Shown here piece after piece: positions 20,919 through 29,483 of a DNA stretch of 30,829 nucleotides. The notes under the pieces are model-generated. The model saw nothing but the letters and a program-made list of their open reading frames with translations. It had not been told where the DNA came from and ran no database searches. This DNA comes from a virus. Location of the stretch: IMG/VR virus record IMGVR_UViG_3300021960_000325, positions 1-30,829 of that record. One strand, written 5' to 3'. Both the position numbers and the translations under genes were made by a program. Every line of letters starts with the position of its first letter. Position 1 is the stretch's first letter.

Positions 20919-21630
20919 CAACTACATCAGCACCAGTATTAAGCATACGTTCTTTGTGGTGTGCTTTGTAATGATACATATATTCTTTTAGTTGACTTCT
21001 GTTAAAAGGACTGACTAGATTTAGATTAGTTGAAAGTTCTGTGTAAGGTGCATCAATAACTTTAATTGTTCTTCCATAAATGTCATTATCAAAAGGCTTT
21101 CTTAAATTGTTCCAATCTCTTTCTACATAACTTCTTCTATACTCTTCTAGGAAATTATTTTTTAATGTGTGTTCTAAGTTAATTACAAAAAATCCTGTTT
21201 CAGCACCGTATATTTCTTTCCATATTAATCCTAAATGGGCACTGAGATTATCACCAACAAGACTTGAAACCCATTCTAATGGAACAGTCTTTTTAAACAA
21301 TACATCACAGTCTATCCATACTAATAGTCCTTTGTCATGATTTTTTAAACTATCCATAACTGCAAATGCTTTGTGACTAAATCCTTTTGTTCTGCTAGGT
21401 ATTGGAATGTTTTTATCTTCTTGAAATTTTGTATATTCTGTATCGCCTAATGATTTTAAATCAATTACATTAACACTAGGATTGTTACCTATTGATATTT
21501 TAACTTTAATATAATCTTCTGTATATAGATTTAAAATTTGATTAGGAAATGCTTTGGTAAAACTATCAATCATATGTTTACCGTGTTCTGATACTTGAGA
21601 AAAACTCTGACTGCTAATAAATCTTATCAT
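20902..21630 (-). CDS. DxD glycosyltransferase, paralogue
   Basis: A 242-aa protein starting MIRFISSQSFSQVSEHGKHM, with the metal-binding block LVWIDCDVLFKKTV. The C-terminal third has PFDNDIYGRTIKVIDAPYTE and an end close to LKEYMYHYKAHHKERML. The ATG at 21630 makes an ATGA overlap with the upstream gene; a longer frame to 21657 has no better start. It is the last gene of the long minus-strand glycan operon. Confidence 0.75.
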   Translation of the reverse strand: MIRFISSQSFSQVSEHGKHMIDSFTKAFPNQILNLYTEDYIKVKISIGNNPSVNVIDLKSLGDTEYTKFQEDKNIPIPSRTKGFSHKAFAVMDSLKNHDKGLLVWIDCDVLFKKTVPLEWVSSLVGDNLSAHLGLIWKEIYGAETGFFVINLEHTLKNNFLEEYRRSYVERDWNNLRKPFDNDIYGRTIKVIDAPYTELSTNLNLVSPFNRSQLKEYMYHYKAHHKERMLNTGADVVAKQQI

Positions 21631-22550
21631 ACATACTTCCTCATATGACTCCAACAAGCACCGTTGCGTAACTCCTCAACATTCCAATGGCTTGCACAAA
21701 TTTTCCATAACCATTCTTCTCTATCATGATAGTCAGGCTTATCTATTTTGTGTAGATTTGTGTTTGCAATAGGTCCTGCTTGACAATTAATAGGATCTGT
21801 AACAAATACAGGAATACCATTCATTACTGATGCTACACTAGGACTAGAATTTTTAACAATCATGGCCCATGCACCCTTTAAATCATCCATGATGTGTCTT
21901 GTGGTATGATCGCTAATAATTAAATCACCTATCTTTTTAATTTCATCTATGTAATGTCTAAACTTACCATCTCCTGGATGACAACGTATTACAATTTTTC
22001 TAGTGGTGTATTCTCTTAATTCTTTAACAGTTTTTCTTAGCCAATCAATTACAGGCTCCCCCATCATACTCCAACCACCATTACGTTGTAAGCAAATTAG
22101 AATATGTTCGCCTTGTTTAGTCCAAGGTTTTAATTCTAATCCATAATTTTTTTGAAGTCTTTCCCAATGTTCTGGACCAACACCATCACTACAATACTCA
22201 CCTGTTGTAGGGAACACGCCATCAAAACTGTAACGACACATACCACTGTCTCCTAAACGCCCTGTATGATAAGAAAACATATTGCTGTCAATTATAATAC
22301 AACGCTTGGGTTTTCTAGTATTAATATCAATAACTTGTTTTCTAAAAGACAAATGTGGTGCTGTTTTACCGTGTTCATGAACAAATCCTTGTATTACTGC
22401 TACATCACAATCTACATATTGTTTTTGTTCAATAACAAAACCTTGATCGCCTACAGCATTAACGCCTTCGATAATGCTCTTTAACATAACCGGTTTATTT
22501 GGATTTTTGTTACCAGGCGGAATGCCTGCTAAAAAACTACATACTTTCAT
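21627..22550 (-). CDS. KpsS-like glycan biosynthesis protein, copy 2
   Basis: A 307-aa paralogue of the proteins at 18568, 23482 and 25848. The core has IVIRCHPGDGKF (HP motif), DLKGAWAMIVKNSSPSVASV and MNGIPVFVTDPINCQAG, and the end reads EEWLWKICASHWNVEELRNG. It overlaps its neighbours by 1 and 4 nt (TAATG and ATGA). Confidence 0.65.
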   Translation of the reverse strand: MKVCSFLAGIPPGNKNPNKPVMLKSIIEGVNAVGDQGFVIEQKQYVDCDVAVIQGFVHEHGKTAPHLSFRKQVIDINTRKPKRCIIIDSNMFSYHTGRLGDSGMCRYSFDGVFPTTGEYCSDGVGPEHWERLQKNYGLELKPWTKQGEHILICLQRNGGWSMMGEPVIDWLRKTVKELREYTTRKIVIRCHPGDGKFRHYIDEIKKIGDLIISDHTTRHIMDDLKGAWAMIVKNSSPSVASVMNGIPVFVTDPINCQAGPIANTNLHKIDKPDYHDREEWLWKICASHWNVEELRNGACWSHMRKYV

Positions 22551-23485
22551 TACACTAACGCCTGTATATTATTCCACATCTTTTGATTAGCCATAATTGA
22601 TTCATCTAATGCGGTGGTATAAATCTTTGCTTCGTCGATTGCTTCGGCAAGTTCTTTGTTAATTGATTTTATATGTACAGGTTTGTGTTTTAATGTAAAA
22701 AATTTACTGCTCCATGCACCTACACATATTGTTTTCTTTTTCATTAATGTTGCCCAGTATATTGCATGATAACTGTTTGATACAACAGTATTTGCTGAAC
22801 CAATTAATTCAATCATCTGTTCTAAATTATTTCCACTATTAACAAATCTCGGAATAGACATTGCACCAAAATCTGTACCTTTAATAAGTTGCTTCTTATG
22901 TTCAATAATTACTATGTCATTTTTAATAGAATGTGTTTTTCTTAGTTCAGGATGCATACAACTTGCACAAGGAACATAATCATAAGGTTGTTGTGGTACA
23001 TAATCTCTTATACCAACAATATTAAACTCTCTCATGAACTTAGGATATTTTATTTTATCAACGTCATCCTGTCCATATTTTTGTACATTATGACCTACTC
23101 CCCAAAGTACTTTTGGTGTTTTGTTTTTGTCAATTGTTGCTAAGGCATCATTAACCATATCTTTAAATTTTGTGTAAAAATCAGTATGTAATTCTTTATA
23201 CTTAGGATTGCTTAAATCCCATCTATTACGCCATAACTTTTCAATTTGAACAGCATCAGGATGTTCTAGTGCTAACTGAATGTTTTCTCCGAAAAACTCA
23301 TTACCAATCAATCCTCCACCTCCTACAATAATAGGAATGTCATCTGGATAAGGTTCTTGCCCTAGGGTGTCTATATCTAATACCATATATTCGTCATCTT
23401 TTAAAAAATATTTTAATGGATTAGATGCCATATCACCTACGTTGTTTACATCTGTTCTGTGTACTACTACAAACTTTGGTTTCAT
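22550..23485 (-). CDS. Polysaccharide pyruvyltransferase family protein
   Basis: A 311-aa protein with the family pattern: VNNVGDMASNPLKYFL near the N-terminus, IPIIVGGGGLIGNEFF (Gly-rich loop), the ASCMHPELRKTHSIKND region, and ANTVVSNSYHAIYWATLMKK followed by KTICVGAWSSKFF. The family transfers pyruvate from PEP to sugars, and some members act as glycosyltransferases. It lies between two KpsS-like genes in the late operon. Confidence 0.75.
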   Translation of the reverse strand: MKPKFVVVHRTDVNNVGDMASNPLKYFLKDDEYMVLDIDTLGQEPYPDDIPIIVGGGGLIGNEFFGENIQLALEHPDAVQIEKLWRNRWDLSNPKYKELHTDFYTKFKDMVNDALATIDKNKTPKVLWGVGHNVQKYGQDDVDKIKYPKFMREFNIVGIRDYVPQQPYDYVPCASCMHPELRKTHSIKNDIVIIEHKKQLIKGTDFGAMSIPRFVNSGNNLEQMIELIGSANTVVSNSYHAIYWATLMKKKTICVGAWSSKFFTLKHKPVHIKSINKELAEAIDEAKIYTTALDESIMANQKMWNNIQALV

Positions 23486-24273
23486 TGTTTCCTCTCTTGT
23501 ACTATTATTTTATACGCTGTGCCATTCTTCAGTTCATCAATGTGAAACTGTCCATATGCTAAATGACAGGCCCATTTGTACACCAGGTCACTATCTGGAT
23601 AAAATGGATTTTCAATTTTGGTTATATCGCTTAATGATACTGGCGATGCGGCATTAGGTGCAAGTCCAAATGCAGGAACTCCGTATAAAACTGATTCTGT
23701 TGCCGCGATACTTTGTAGTGTAACTACTGCATAAGCATTGTCTAATTCTTCGTATATTGTTTTAACTACACGTTCCGGACGACTTGCTTTTTCACGTACA
23801 ACAATAGGACGATCTGTATACTGTTTGATTGTATTAATAGTTTCTTCACGCCATTTTACCATATCAATATTATAAAACTTTGCAGGCTTTTCGCTTGGCA
23901 TAACAACTAAAATATTACGTCCATCTTTTTTCCAACTAGGAATTTTATACTTTAGTTTTTCCCATCTATCACTGGATTGATCAATTATTTCATTATGTTG
24001 TAAATCATTTTTTACAATACGATGAAACCATTTCCAACCGTTTGGATTAATGGAAGATTTATAGTTACCCAAGTAACCACTGTCCATGTAGTAAAAGTCA
24101 CGTTTGTCTTCCCAACACTGTTTCATAACTTTGTGTTTGAGAATCCCTCTTAATAATATTGCGTCGTTCGATGATTCATATATAAACTCCTTATCCGAAG
24201 TTGGGGTTATACCTGCACCTTCGGCAAACATATTAACATATTCATCTGATCCATTTTTACTTAAACAAATCAT
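23482..24273 (-). CDS. KpsS-like glycan biosynthesis protein, copy 3
   Basis: A 263-aa paralogue starting MICLSKNGSDEYVNMFAEGA; the ATG at 24273 forms an ATGA overlap with the methyltransferase gene, and a longer frame to 24300 is less likely. It has RPIVVREKASRPERVVKTI where the other copies have the HP motif (Lys-Ala replaces His-Pro), then NAYAVVTLQSIAATESVLYG and VPAFGLAPNA. The lost His may mean a changed or lost activity. The end reads YGQFHIDELKNGTAYKIIV. Confidence 0.65.
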   Translation of the reverse strand: MICLSKNGSDEYVNMFAEGAGITPTSDKEFIYESSNDAILLRGILKHKVMKQCWEDKRDFYYMDSGYLGNYKSSINPNGWKWFHRIVKNDLQHNEIIDQSSDRWEKLKYKIPSWKKDGRNILVVMPSEKPAKFYNIDMVKWREETINTIKQYTDRPIVVREKASRPERVVKTIYEELDNAYAVVTLQSIAATESVLYGVPAFGLAPNAASPVSLSDITKIENPFYPDSDLVYKWACHLAYGQFHIDELKNGTAYKIIVQERKQ

Positions 24274-25019
24274 TTTATTATATCTAGCCTTGAGTTCCAA
24301 AAAGGATGTTGTTTAATTTCTGCATTAATCTCGTCTTTGTTTTTTATTCTTCCTGGAGATGTTTCAATTCTTAGTTGTCTTTCTTCTGGTAATAAAGATT
24401 CATCTACATCGTTTGGATGATAGAAAAACATATTAATTCCTCTACTATCTAATGTAAAAAATTTATAACCTTTTGCTTCTAAAAGATTTCTATACTTGCG
24501 ATAACTAACTCCGTGGAATAAACTAGTCTTCTCATACTTACCTTTGTCAACATAAGGCATTGAGTGTATAATATCCCAACCCCATCTAATGTTAAATTCT
24601 AATACCATTGCTTTAGGCCTAAACCCATAATTAAGCATACCTGTCATAATTTCATAATCAAAACTATCGATATCTAAACTGTAAAAGTCAGGTCTAAGTT
24701 CGTTAATAGTTTTAAGATAGTTAGAAACATTGTCGGGTCTTAAAAATTCTTGTGTAAATGTAACTGTTGGAGGAACAACGTGTTGAAATTGTGCGTCCCA
24801 GGCAAAGCCTTTATAGCCGTGTGTATGAATAAGATTGCTAATACAATTTTGAGCAAATTCTATCTGTTTTGCTTTTTTACCAACATGGTCTTTACCCCAA
24901 CCCATTTCAACACATATCTTGTTTGGCTTTTTAATGGCATTGATTAGTTTCTCAATAATACCATCTTCGCCTTGTTGACTGTAAATTTGTTTTTCGTATG
25001 ATAGTTTAAATTTAACCAT
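24270..25019 (-). CDS. FkbM-like methyltransferase
   Basis: A 249-aa protein. It shows YSQQGEDGIIEKLINAI, KICVEMGWGKDHVGKKA, the SAM-binding region, DFYSLDIDSFDYEIMTGML and FRPKAMVLEFNIRWG, the order found in FkbM-type and related methyltransferases that modify sugars. The usual E-x-G-x-x-x-G motif is altered to E-M-G-W-G. The preferred ATG at 25019 overlaps the upstream stop by 8 nt; a longer frame to 25052 overlaps more. Confidence 0.72.
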   Translation of the reverse strand: MVKFKLSYEKQIYSQQGEDGIIEKLINAIKKPNKICVEMGWGKDHVGKKAKQIEFAQNCISNLIHTHGYKGFAWDAQFQHVVPPTVTFTQEFLRPDNVSNYLKTINELRPDFYSLDIDSFDYEIMTGMLNYGFRPKAMVLEFNIRWGWDIIHSMPYVDKGKYEKTSLFHGVSYRKYRNLLEAKGYKFFTLDSRGINMFFYHPNDVDESLLPEERQLRIETSPGRIKNKDEINAEIKQHPFWNSRLDIIK

Positions 25020-25851
25020 TGCGTGTCCTAAAGAATCGTTTCTTCTTTTCAATATCTTTTAACGGATTGTCTGCTCTTTTGATCTTCTGTTTATTATCAA
25101 CACCTGTTGTTGTTAATTCATCAACATAAGAATCAATATTGTTATCTAATTTTCTTGCACCTTTAAAGTGTCTAAAATAATCACCAAGTATAGTTTCTTT
25201 TAAAGGACTGTGTGCTTTTCTAGTAGGGTGTAAGTCGTTTATTAAATGACCGTTTGCTAATGCACGTTGTACACACTCTGTAAATGCCCAAGTATCGTGA
25301 GGTTTTTTAAATCTTTGACGATCATCAATTTCTCTGGATTCGTAAATGTATTCGTAATGATCCATAAACTGTTTAGCACCAGCGTGTTGTTTATTAAACA
25401 AATAGATACACGTTTCGGCATTTTCTGTTTCATTGCCCTGCCATTTACCTTTATTCATTGTAACACCCATATATGCTGTTAACTCTTTATTAGGTAATAA
25501 ACTATCTAAAAATTCACGTGTAATAGTTTTGTATGTAACACTATCAGCATCTAAATATATAATAACATCACAGTCGATGTTCTTAAATGCACTAATAAAA
25601 GAGTATGTTTTAAATGCCATACCTCTTGTAAAATGATCACCACGCCAATCTAAAAACTCTTTTAGTCCTGGACAGTTTTCATATATGTCAAGTTCTTTTA
25701 AATTTTCTGCCTGAACCGGAAGTTTCATATCTTCGGTATACACATACAATGGAATATCTTTAGGCCAAAACTTTAGATATGTTTCAACCATCTTATGTGC
25801 CATATTATCGTAGTACGGTTTATTAAATGTTGTTATTGCTATGTACTTCAT
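25012..25851 (-). CDS. DxD glycosyltransferase, paralogue
   Basis: A 279-aa protein starting MKYIAITTFNKPYYDNMAHK, with LYVYTEDMKLPVQ, DVIIYLDADSVTYKTI (DxD) and GDYFRHFKGARKLDN. It is close to the plus-strand enzyme at 19471 in the start, the LYVY(A/T)ED block, the DAD block and the (D/R)HLKG/HFKGARK ending. The ATG at 25851 makes an ATGA overlap with the KpsS-like gene upstream; the longer frame to 25884 is not needed. It ends in a basic tail. Confidence 0.78.
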   Translation of the reverse strand: MKYIAITTFNKPYYDNMAHKMVETYLKFWPKDIPLYVYTEDMKLPVQAENLKELDIYENCPGLKEFLDWRGDHFTRGMAFKTYSFISAFKNIDCDVIIYLDADSVTYKTITREFLDSLLPNKELTAYMGVTMNKGKWQGNETENAETCIYLFNKQHAGAKQFMDHYEYIYESREIDDRQRFKKPHDTWAFTECVQRALANGHLINDLHPTRKAHSPLKETILGDYFRHFKGARKLDNNIDSYVDELTTTGVDNKQKIKRADNPLKDIEKKKRFFRTRNG

Positions 25852-26771
25852 TTTTGCCCCATTACTGGTTTTAAATGTGACCAACTTTCTCCTCGGCCGT
25901 GTTCCTTAGAACTCCATTGTGTATAAGCAATATCGTTACACCATTGCGTTATATCTACGTTATAATCTAATTTTTCAATCTTGCTAATGTCTTTATGTGC
26001 AATAGGCCAAATCATACTACCATCTTCCATTGCGTATGTTGGTATACCTTCGCAGATTGATTCAACTCCACTTAAACTATTGTATGTTAATACACACCAC
26101 GCTCTGTCTAAATCTTTTTGTAATCCAGCACCACCTTGTGCTCCACCAACTTCAACGTATTCACTTACTTCAACGTTTGTATATTGTCTTGAAATCCAAT
26201 AAGCACCTTTGTTTCCTGCTCTCATTCCCCTAGGATGTGGCCTAATAATTATTTTTCTATCTGTGTATTTTCTAATCTCTGATATAATCTCACCAACCCA
26301 ATCATAGAAATTTTTTCCTTGGTCGTGCAGTCTATTCAAACTACTGTCACCAACTTTTTGTCCCATTAAAATAATATTATCACCAGGACTATGCCAGTCT
26401 TTAATTTTTATTCCTGTTTCTTTAACAAACTTATTCCATCTGTCTGGTGGACAATTATTATTATTAAAGTTTCCTTCAGTCCATTTATAACTCCACCAAC
26501 CTAGTCGAGTATAGTCTAAATATTTTCTAAACGAAGCACTTTCCCCTACTAAAAAAGGTTTTCCTGATTTTAGTATATATTCGTAAGGACCGTCTTTTCC
26601 TTTACTAATAAATTTAGGTTTTAGTAAGTTAGTTTGAAGGAACATATCCGCTTCTTGAACTTTAGGATCGGTGAATTCTACTAGTTCGTGACTATCACCT
26701 AGTTTAGTAAATCCTTTATGTAATCCGTGGAATCCTTTCCAGGCTCCACGTATGCTTATAACTTTGACCAT
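25848..26771 (-). CDS. KpsS-like glycan biosynthesis protein, copy 4
   Basis: A 307-aa paralogue with KIIIRPHPRGMRAGNKGAYW (HP motif), DLDRAWCVLTYNSLSGVESI and CEGIPTYAMEDGSMIWP. The end, DITQWCNDIAYTQWSSKEHG then RGESWSHLKPV, is close to copies 1 and 2. It overlaps the upstream glycosyltransferase gene by 16 nt and the downstream one by 4 nt. Confidence 0.65.
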   Translation of the reverse strand: MVKVISIRGAWKGFHGLHKGFTKLGDSHELVEFTDPKVQEADMFLQTNLLKPKFISKGKDGPYEYILKSGKPFLVGESASFRKYLDYTRLGWWSYKWTEGNFNNNNCPPDRWNKFVKETGIKIKDWHSPGDNIILMGQKVGDSSLNRLHDQGKNFYDWVGEIISEIRKYTDRKIIIRPHPRGMRAGNKGAYWISRQYTNVEVSEYVEVGGAQGGAGLQKDLDRAWCVLTYNSLSGVESICEGIPTYAMEDGSMIWPIAHKDISKIEKLDYNVDITQWCNDIAYTQWSSKEHGRGESWSHLKPVMGQK

Positions 26772-27451
26772 TTCTTGCCCGTTTTATCTGCTGTCTTTAA
26801 CCATAAGTCAGCATAGTCAACATCTTGACAATTTGCAAACCACGGGCCACCTTCTGTAAAATGAATTGCTTTAGGTTTACCATCTTGAGGTTCTTTGTAC
26901 CAACCTTCTAGCCAATTCCATTCATGACTGATCTTGCCAATCTCTTTATCCTTGAGCCAACTAAAACGATGCATGAATTTTCCTGTCTCTTTGTTAACCA
27001 TAGCAGGAATAACTTGTGCATTACTTGGATGACCGCAATTCCATAACACCATAGAACTCCAATTCTTTCTTGGGTACAACGTTTGTTGCTTACCGTCCAT
27101 CTTAACACCTTCCTTAGGTGTATAGTCATGATGCACACACATTACAGCATACTTGTCGTCGCGTTGTGCAAATAGTTTATCAACATCCTCTAACCATAAA
27201 AAATCACAGTCACAGAATAATGCCCAACCTTCATAATTCATTAAAAACGGAACTAAGAATCTTGTAAATGTAAATTCTGTTGAGCCTAATGTGTCAACGG
27301 GTCTAGTATAAATGCCTTTTTGTTTTAGTTCTTCTTGTTTAAGATATTTGATGTTTATTGGTTCTTCTGTGCTATGTTTTAAACTATATTCACAGACATC
27401 ACTAGCAATCGTCTCGCGACTATCCCAGCCTATAAAAACAGTGTTCGTCAT
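26756..27451 (-). CDS. DxD glycosyltransferase, separate subfamily
   Basis: A 231-aa GT-A protein with FIGWDSRETIASDVCEYSL, TEFTFTRFLVPFLMNYEGWA, the metal site LFCDCDFLWLEDVDKLF, and KAIHFTEGGPWFANC near the end. The Cys between the two Asp and the HFTEGGPWF block are features I recall in glycosyltransferases of marine phages and bacteria. It is more distant from the three paralogues above. The ATGA overlap with the nucleotidyltransferase fusion ties it to the same late transcript. Confidence 0.8.
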   Translation of the reverse strand: MTNTVFIGWDSRETIASDVCEYSLKHSTEEPINIKYLKQEELKQKGIYTRPVDTLGSTEFTFTRFLVPFLMNYEGWALFCDCDFLWLEDVDKLFAQRDDKYAVMCVHHDYTPKEGVKMDGKQQTLYPRKNWSSMVLWNCGHPSNAQVIPAMVNKETGKFMHRFSWLKDKEIGKISHEWNWLEGWYKEPQDGKPKAIHFTEGGPWFANCQDVDYADLWLKTADKTGKKWSKL

Positions 27452-28239
27452 TCTTGTTCTCCATAGTTGGTATTAACACCAACTCTTTGAATGTCATCTT
27501 CTACACAATTATCACCGTATTGTATTTCTACAACTTTTAATGGTAATTTTGATTCGTTGCACAATTGATGCCATTCTTTGTTATTAATATGCAATGATTC
27601 GAATTTACTATACTTACCTAATAATTCAGTATCGGTTGATACATTTAGAGTATATACAGTTGCTTCTCCTTCACTAACAAACCAGTGTTCTGCACGATGA
27701 TCATGTCGTTGCATAGAAAGTCGTTGACCCGGATCTACTACTAATTCTTTAACTTTTACAGTATTTTCAACTTCAAATAAAACTCTATAATATCCCCATG
27801 GTCTTTGTGTTTTTGGATACTTGTAATCTTCTAATATCCAACTGCTTGAATTCTTTTTATCTTCTCCGCCTACACCAAATTCAAAGGATAAATTCTTATC
27901 AGGGTGTGACATTTCCGGAATATTAGTTGATGTTCTATCTCCACCATTGGCAAAGATGATGTGTGCTTCTGGATATAATAATCTAGCGTTATTAATTGCT
28001 TCTAAGGCTGAGCCATCATTATCATCAAACAAAAAAACATTATCGACCATTTCTAAGTGTCTAACAATCTGTGTTCGTTCAGTGCTTGGCATAAACGGTC
28101 TACCTTTTTTACGTTCAAGCCATCCGTCTGAATTGATGCCAATTAGAAGTTTATCTCCTAGTTGTTTTGCCGCTTTGAAATATTCGATGTGTCCTGAATG
28201 GAGTGGATCGAAGCCACCTGTGACTAGTACTATGTTCAT
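27448..28239 (-). CDS. Nucleotidyltransferase-cupin fusion protein
   Basis: Residues 1-135 are a cytidylyltransferase-like domain: VTGGFDPLHSGHIEYFKAAK carries the HxGH motif, followed by KLLIGINSDGW, STERTQIVRHLEMVDNVFLF and a final SSSWI. The type resembles RfaE and TagD enzymes. Residues about 140-263 are a type II mannose-6-phosphate isomerase cupin, with RPWGYYRVLFEVENTVK, QRLSMQRHDHRAEHWFVSEG and HQLCNESKLPL. The fusion would activate a sugar phosphate and isomerise its precursor. It heads the glycan operon behind a perfect late box, with the ATG at the predicted start and no ribosome site. Confidence 0.88.
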   Translation of the reverse strand: MNIVLVTGGFDPLHSGHIEYFKAAKQLGDKLLIGINSDGWLERKKGRPFMPSTERTQIVRHLEMVDNVFLFDDNDGSALEAINNARLLYPEAHIIFANGGDRTSTNIPEMSHPDKNLSFEFGVGGEDKKNSSSWILEDYKYPKTQRPWGYYRVLFEVENTVKVKELVVDPGQRLSMQRHDHRAEHWFVSEGEATVYTLNVSTDTELLGKYSKFESLHINNKEWHQLCNESKLPLKVVEIQYGDNCVEDDIQRVGVNTNYGEQE

Positions 28240-28244
28240 ACTAG

Positions 28245-28252
28245 TATTTATA
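28245..28252 (-). promoter_or_regulatory. Perfect late promoter box TATAAATA for the glycan operon
   Basis: All eight bases match the late consensus on the minus strand, followed by CTAGT and the ATG at 28239. The predicted +1 is the A of the start codon. It drives nine minus-strand genes down to 20902. Confidence 0.8.
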
Positions 28253-28274
28253 TGGGTAGTTTATTATTAGTTTA

Positions 28275-28290
28275 TCGAATGATCATTCGA
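28275..28290. repeat. Perfect 16-bp palindrome over the GT25 stop codon
   Basis: TCGAATGATCATTCGA is a perfect palindrome. It contains the stop codon of the GT25-like gene. No T-run follows on the minus strand. It may end or stabilise the GT25 mRNA. Confidence 0.6.
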
Positions 28291-28948
28291 CGTTTTTAGT
28301 AAAAAACGGCATAGTTGTATATTGAAGATTGATAATTGCACCGTTTAACATAACATCAATTGGCATGGCTCCTTCACGTGCAACAAATGTTGCAAGTCTT
28401 CTAACGCCTGCTGGTTTAATTGCATAAGCAACAACATTGGGGATAAAATTTTCTCTCATTTTTTCGTATTCTAGAAAACTAATCTTACCTTTTGTTTCTA
28501 CATTTCTATATGTTCCGTCGTCTTCAACAACCAAAGTAGGTTTTAATGTTTTAACAATATTAACTGCATGATCGGCTTTGATGCTTAAATGCAAAGCGTG
28601 TACAAAAAGATCTTCTAGGTTGCCAGGAATCTCAGTAATTTGATATCCATTATAGTCAACTATTAGATGTGGTTCTTTGGTTTCCATACAATCCTGCCAA
28701 CATTTCCAATGAGTCAAAAATCTTGATAATGCATTAGGATCACGAGAATAAACATCTTTCATATTTGGAAAATGTTTAAAATTTAAAGAGTTAAAATAAG
28801 CAGATGATGTTTCTGGTGGAAAATATTCAAACGTCGTAGGGTTTAAGTTCATCCTGCGACAAACGTCGACGGCTTCCCGACTATAAGCCTTTTGCTTATC
28901 AGTTGGATTATTTTTAGGATCTAATTTTGTTAAAACTACTGTTTTCAT
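28283..28948 (-). CDS. GT25-like glycosyltransferase
   Basis: A 221-aa protein resembling the LPS-biosynthesis glycosyltransferase family 25. NALSRFLTHWKCWQDCMETK matches the helical 'LS-H-x-x-x-W' block, and VVAYAIKPAGVRRLATFV with PIDVMLNG matches the C-terminal part. In place of the usual acidic LxLEDD block it has HLIVDYNGYQ, so the catalytic metal site looks altered. It is monocistronic behind its own late box, with a leaderless ATG. Confidence 0.6.
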   Translation of the reverse strand: MKTVVLTKLDPKNNPTDKQKAYSREAVDVCRRMNLNPTTFEYFPPETSSAYFNSLNFKHFPNMKDVYSRDPNALSRFLTHWKCWQDCMETKEPHLIVDYNGYQITEIPGNLEDLFVHALHLSIKADHAVNIVKTLKPTLVVEDDGTYRNVETKGKISFLEYEKMRENFIPNVVAYAIKPAGVRRLATFVAREGAMPIDVMLNGAIINLQYTTMPFFTKNVE

Positions 28949-28953
28949 ATCAA

Positions 28954-28961
28954 TATTTACT
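28954..28961 (-). promoter_or_regulatory. Late promoter box AGTAAATA with leaderless start
   Basis: The TAAATA core is intact. TTGAT (5 nt) follows and then the ATG at 28948, the same geometry as three other late genes in the window. Confidence 0.6.
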
Positions 28962-29024
28962 CGCTTCTACATTCAAAAAGAGTATAAGGACCAAGTGTAT
29001 GTTCGGTAACATTACTATATAGGT

Positions 29025-29483
29025 CTAGATTGATGCATCTTCCATTCCTGCTACACGTAATTTAGTAATATTAGTTATCTGCCATTGCTTCATGTCAATG
29101 CCTTTTAAGATTCCTAACCACTTGTTGCGTAGCAGTGCAAACTCGTTGATAATTTTTTCCATATCAACAACGTCTGCTTCACCGTCTACGTATTTTTCTA
29201 CGTCACGACTGCTTAATGCACGTTGATAATTTTCAAGATATTGTTTGAAAAATTTCGATCTTGTTCTTCTTAACTCGATGTTAAGGTACTCAAGGATTGC
29301 TTCAATTTCTTGTAGTTGTGCAAATCTTTTTTCAACAACGCCAGGAAGCATTGCCGCATTCTTTTCAAGATTGCCTTTGAGCCCACATTCTATTTTTGCG
29401 TCTTGCATCTCATTCTCATACCATGTGATACAGTCTGGAATGTTAGCAATATCCTGTGTAACCCTTGAGTACCAATTAATCAT
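29025..29483 (-). CDS. uvsY: UvsY recombination mediator
   Basis: A 152-aa protein. UvsY loads UvsX on single-stranded DNA covered with gp32. The family blocks are clear: NAAMLPGVVEKRFAQLQEIE, AILEYLNIELRRTRSKFFKQ, YQRALSSRDVEKYVDGEAD, EFALLRNKWLGILKG and KLRVAGMEDASI. Length is close to T4 UvsY (137 aa). It is two genes downstream of UvsX, in one minus-strand unit, with the acidic protein in between. Confidence 0.93.
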   Translation of the reverse strand: MINWYSRVTQDIANIPDCITWYENEMQDAKIECGLKGNLEKNAAMLPGVVEKRFAQLQEIEAILEYLNIELRRTRSKFFKQYLENYQRALSSRDVEKYVDGEADVVDMEKIINEFALLRNKWLGILKGIDMKQWQITNITKLRVAGMEDASI

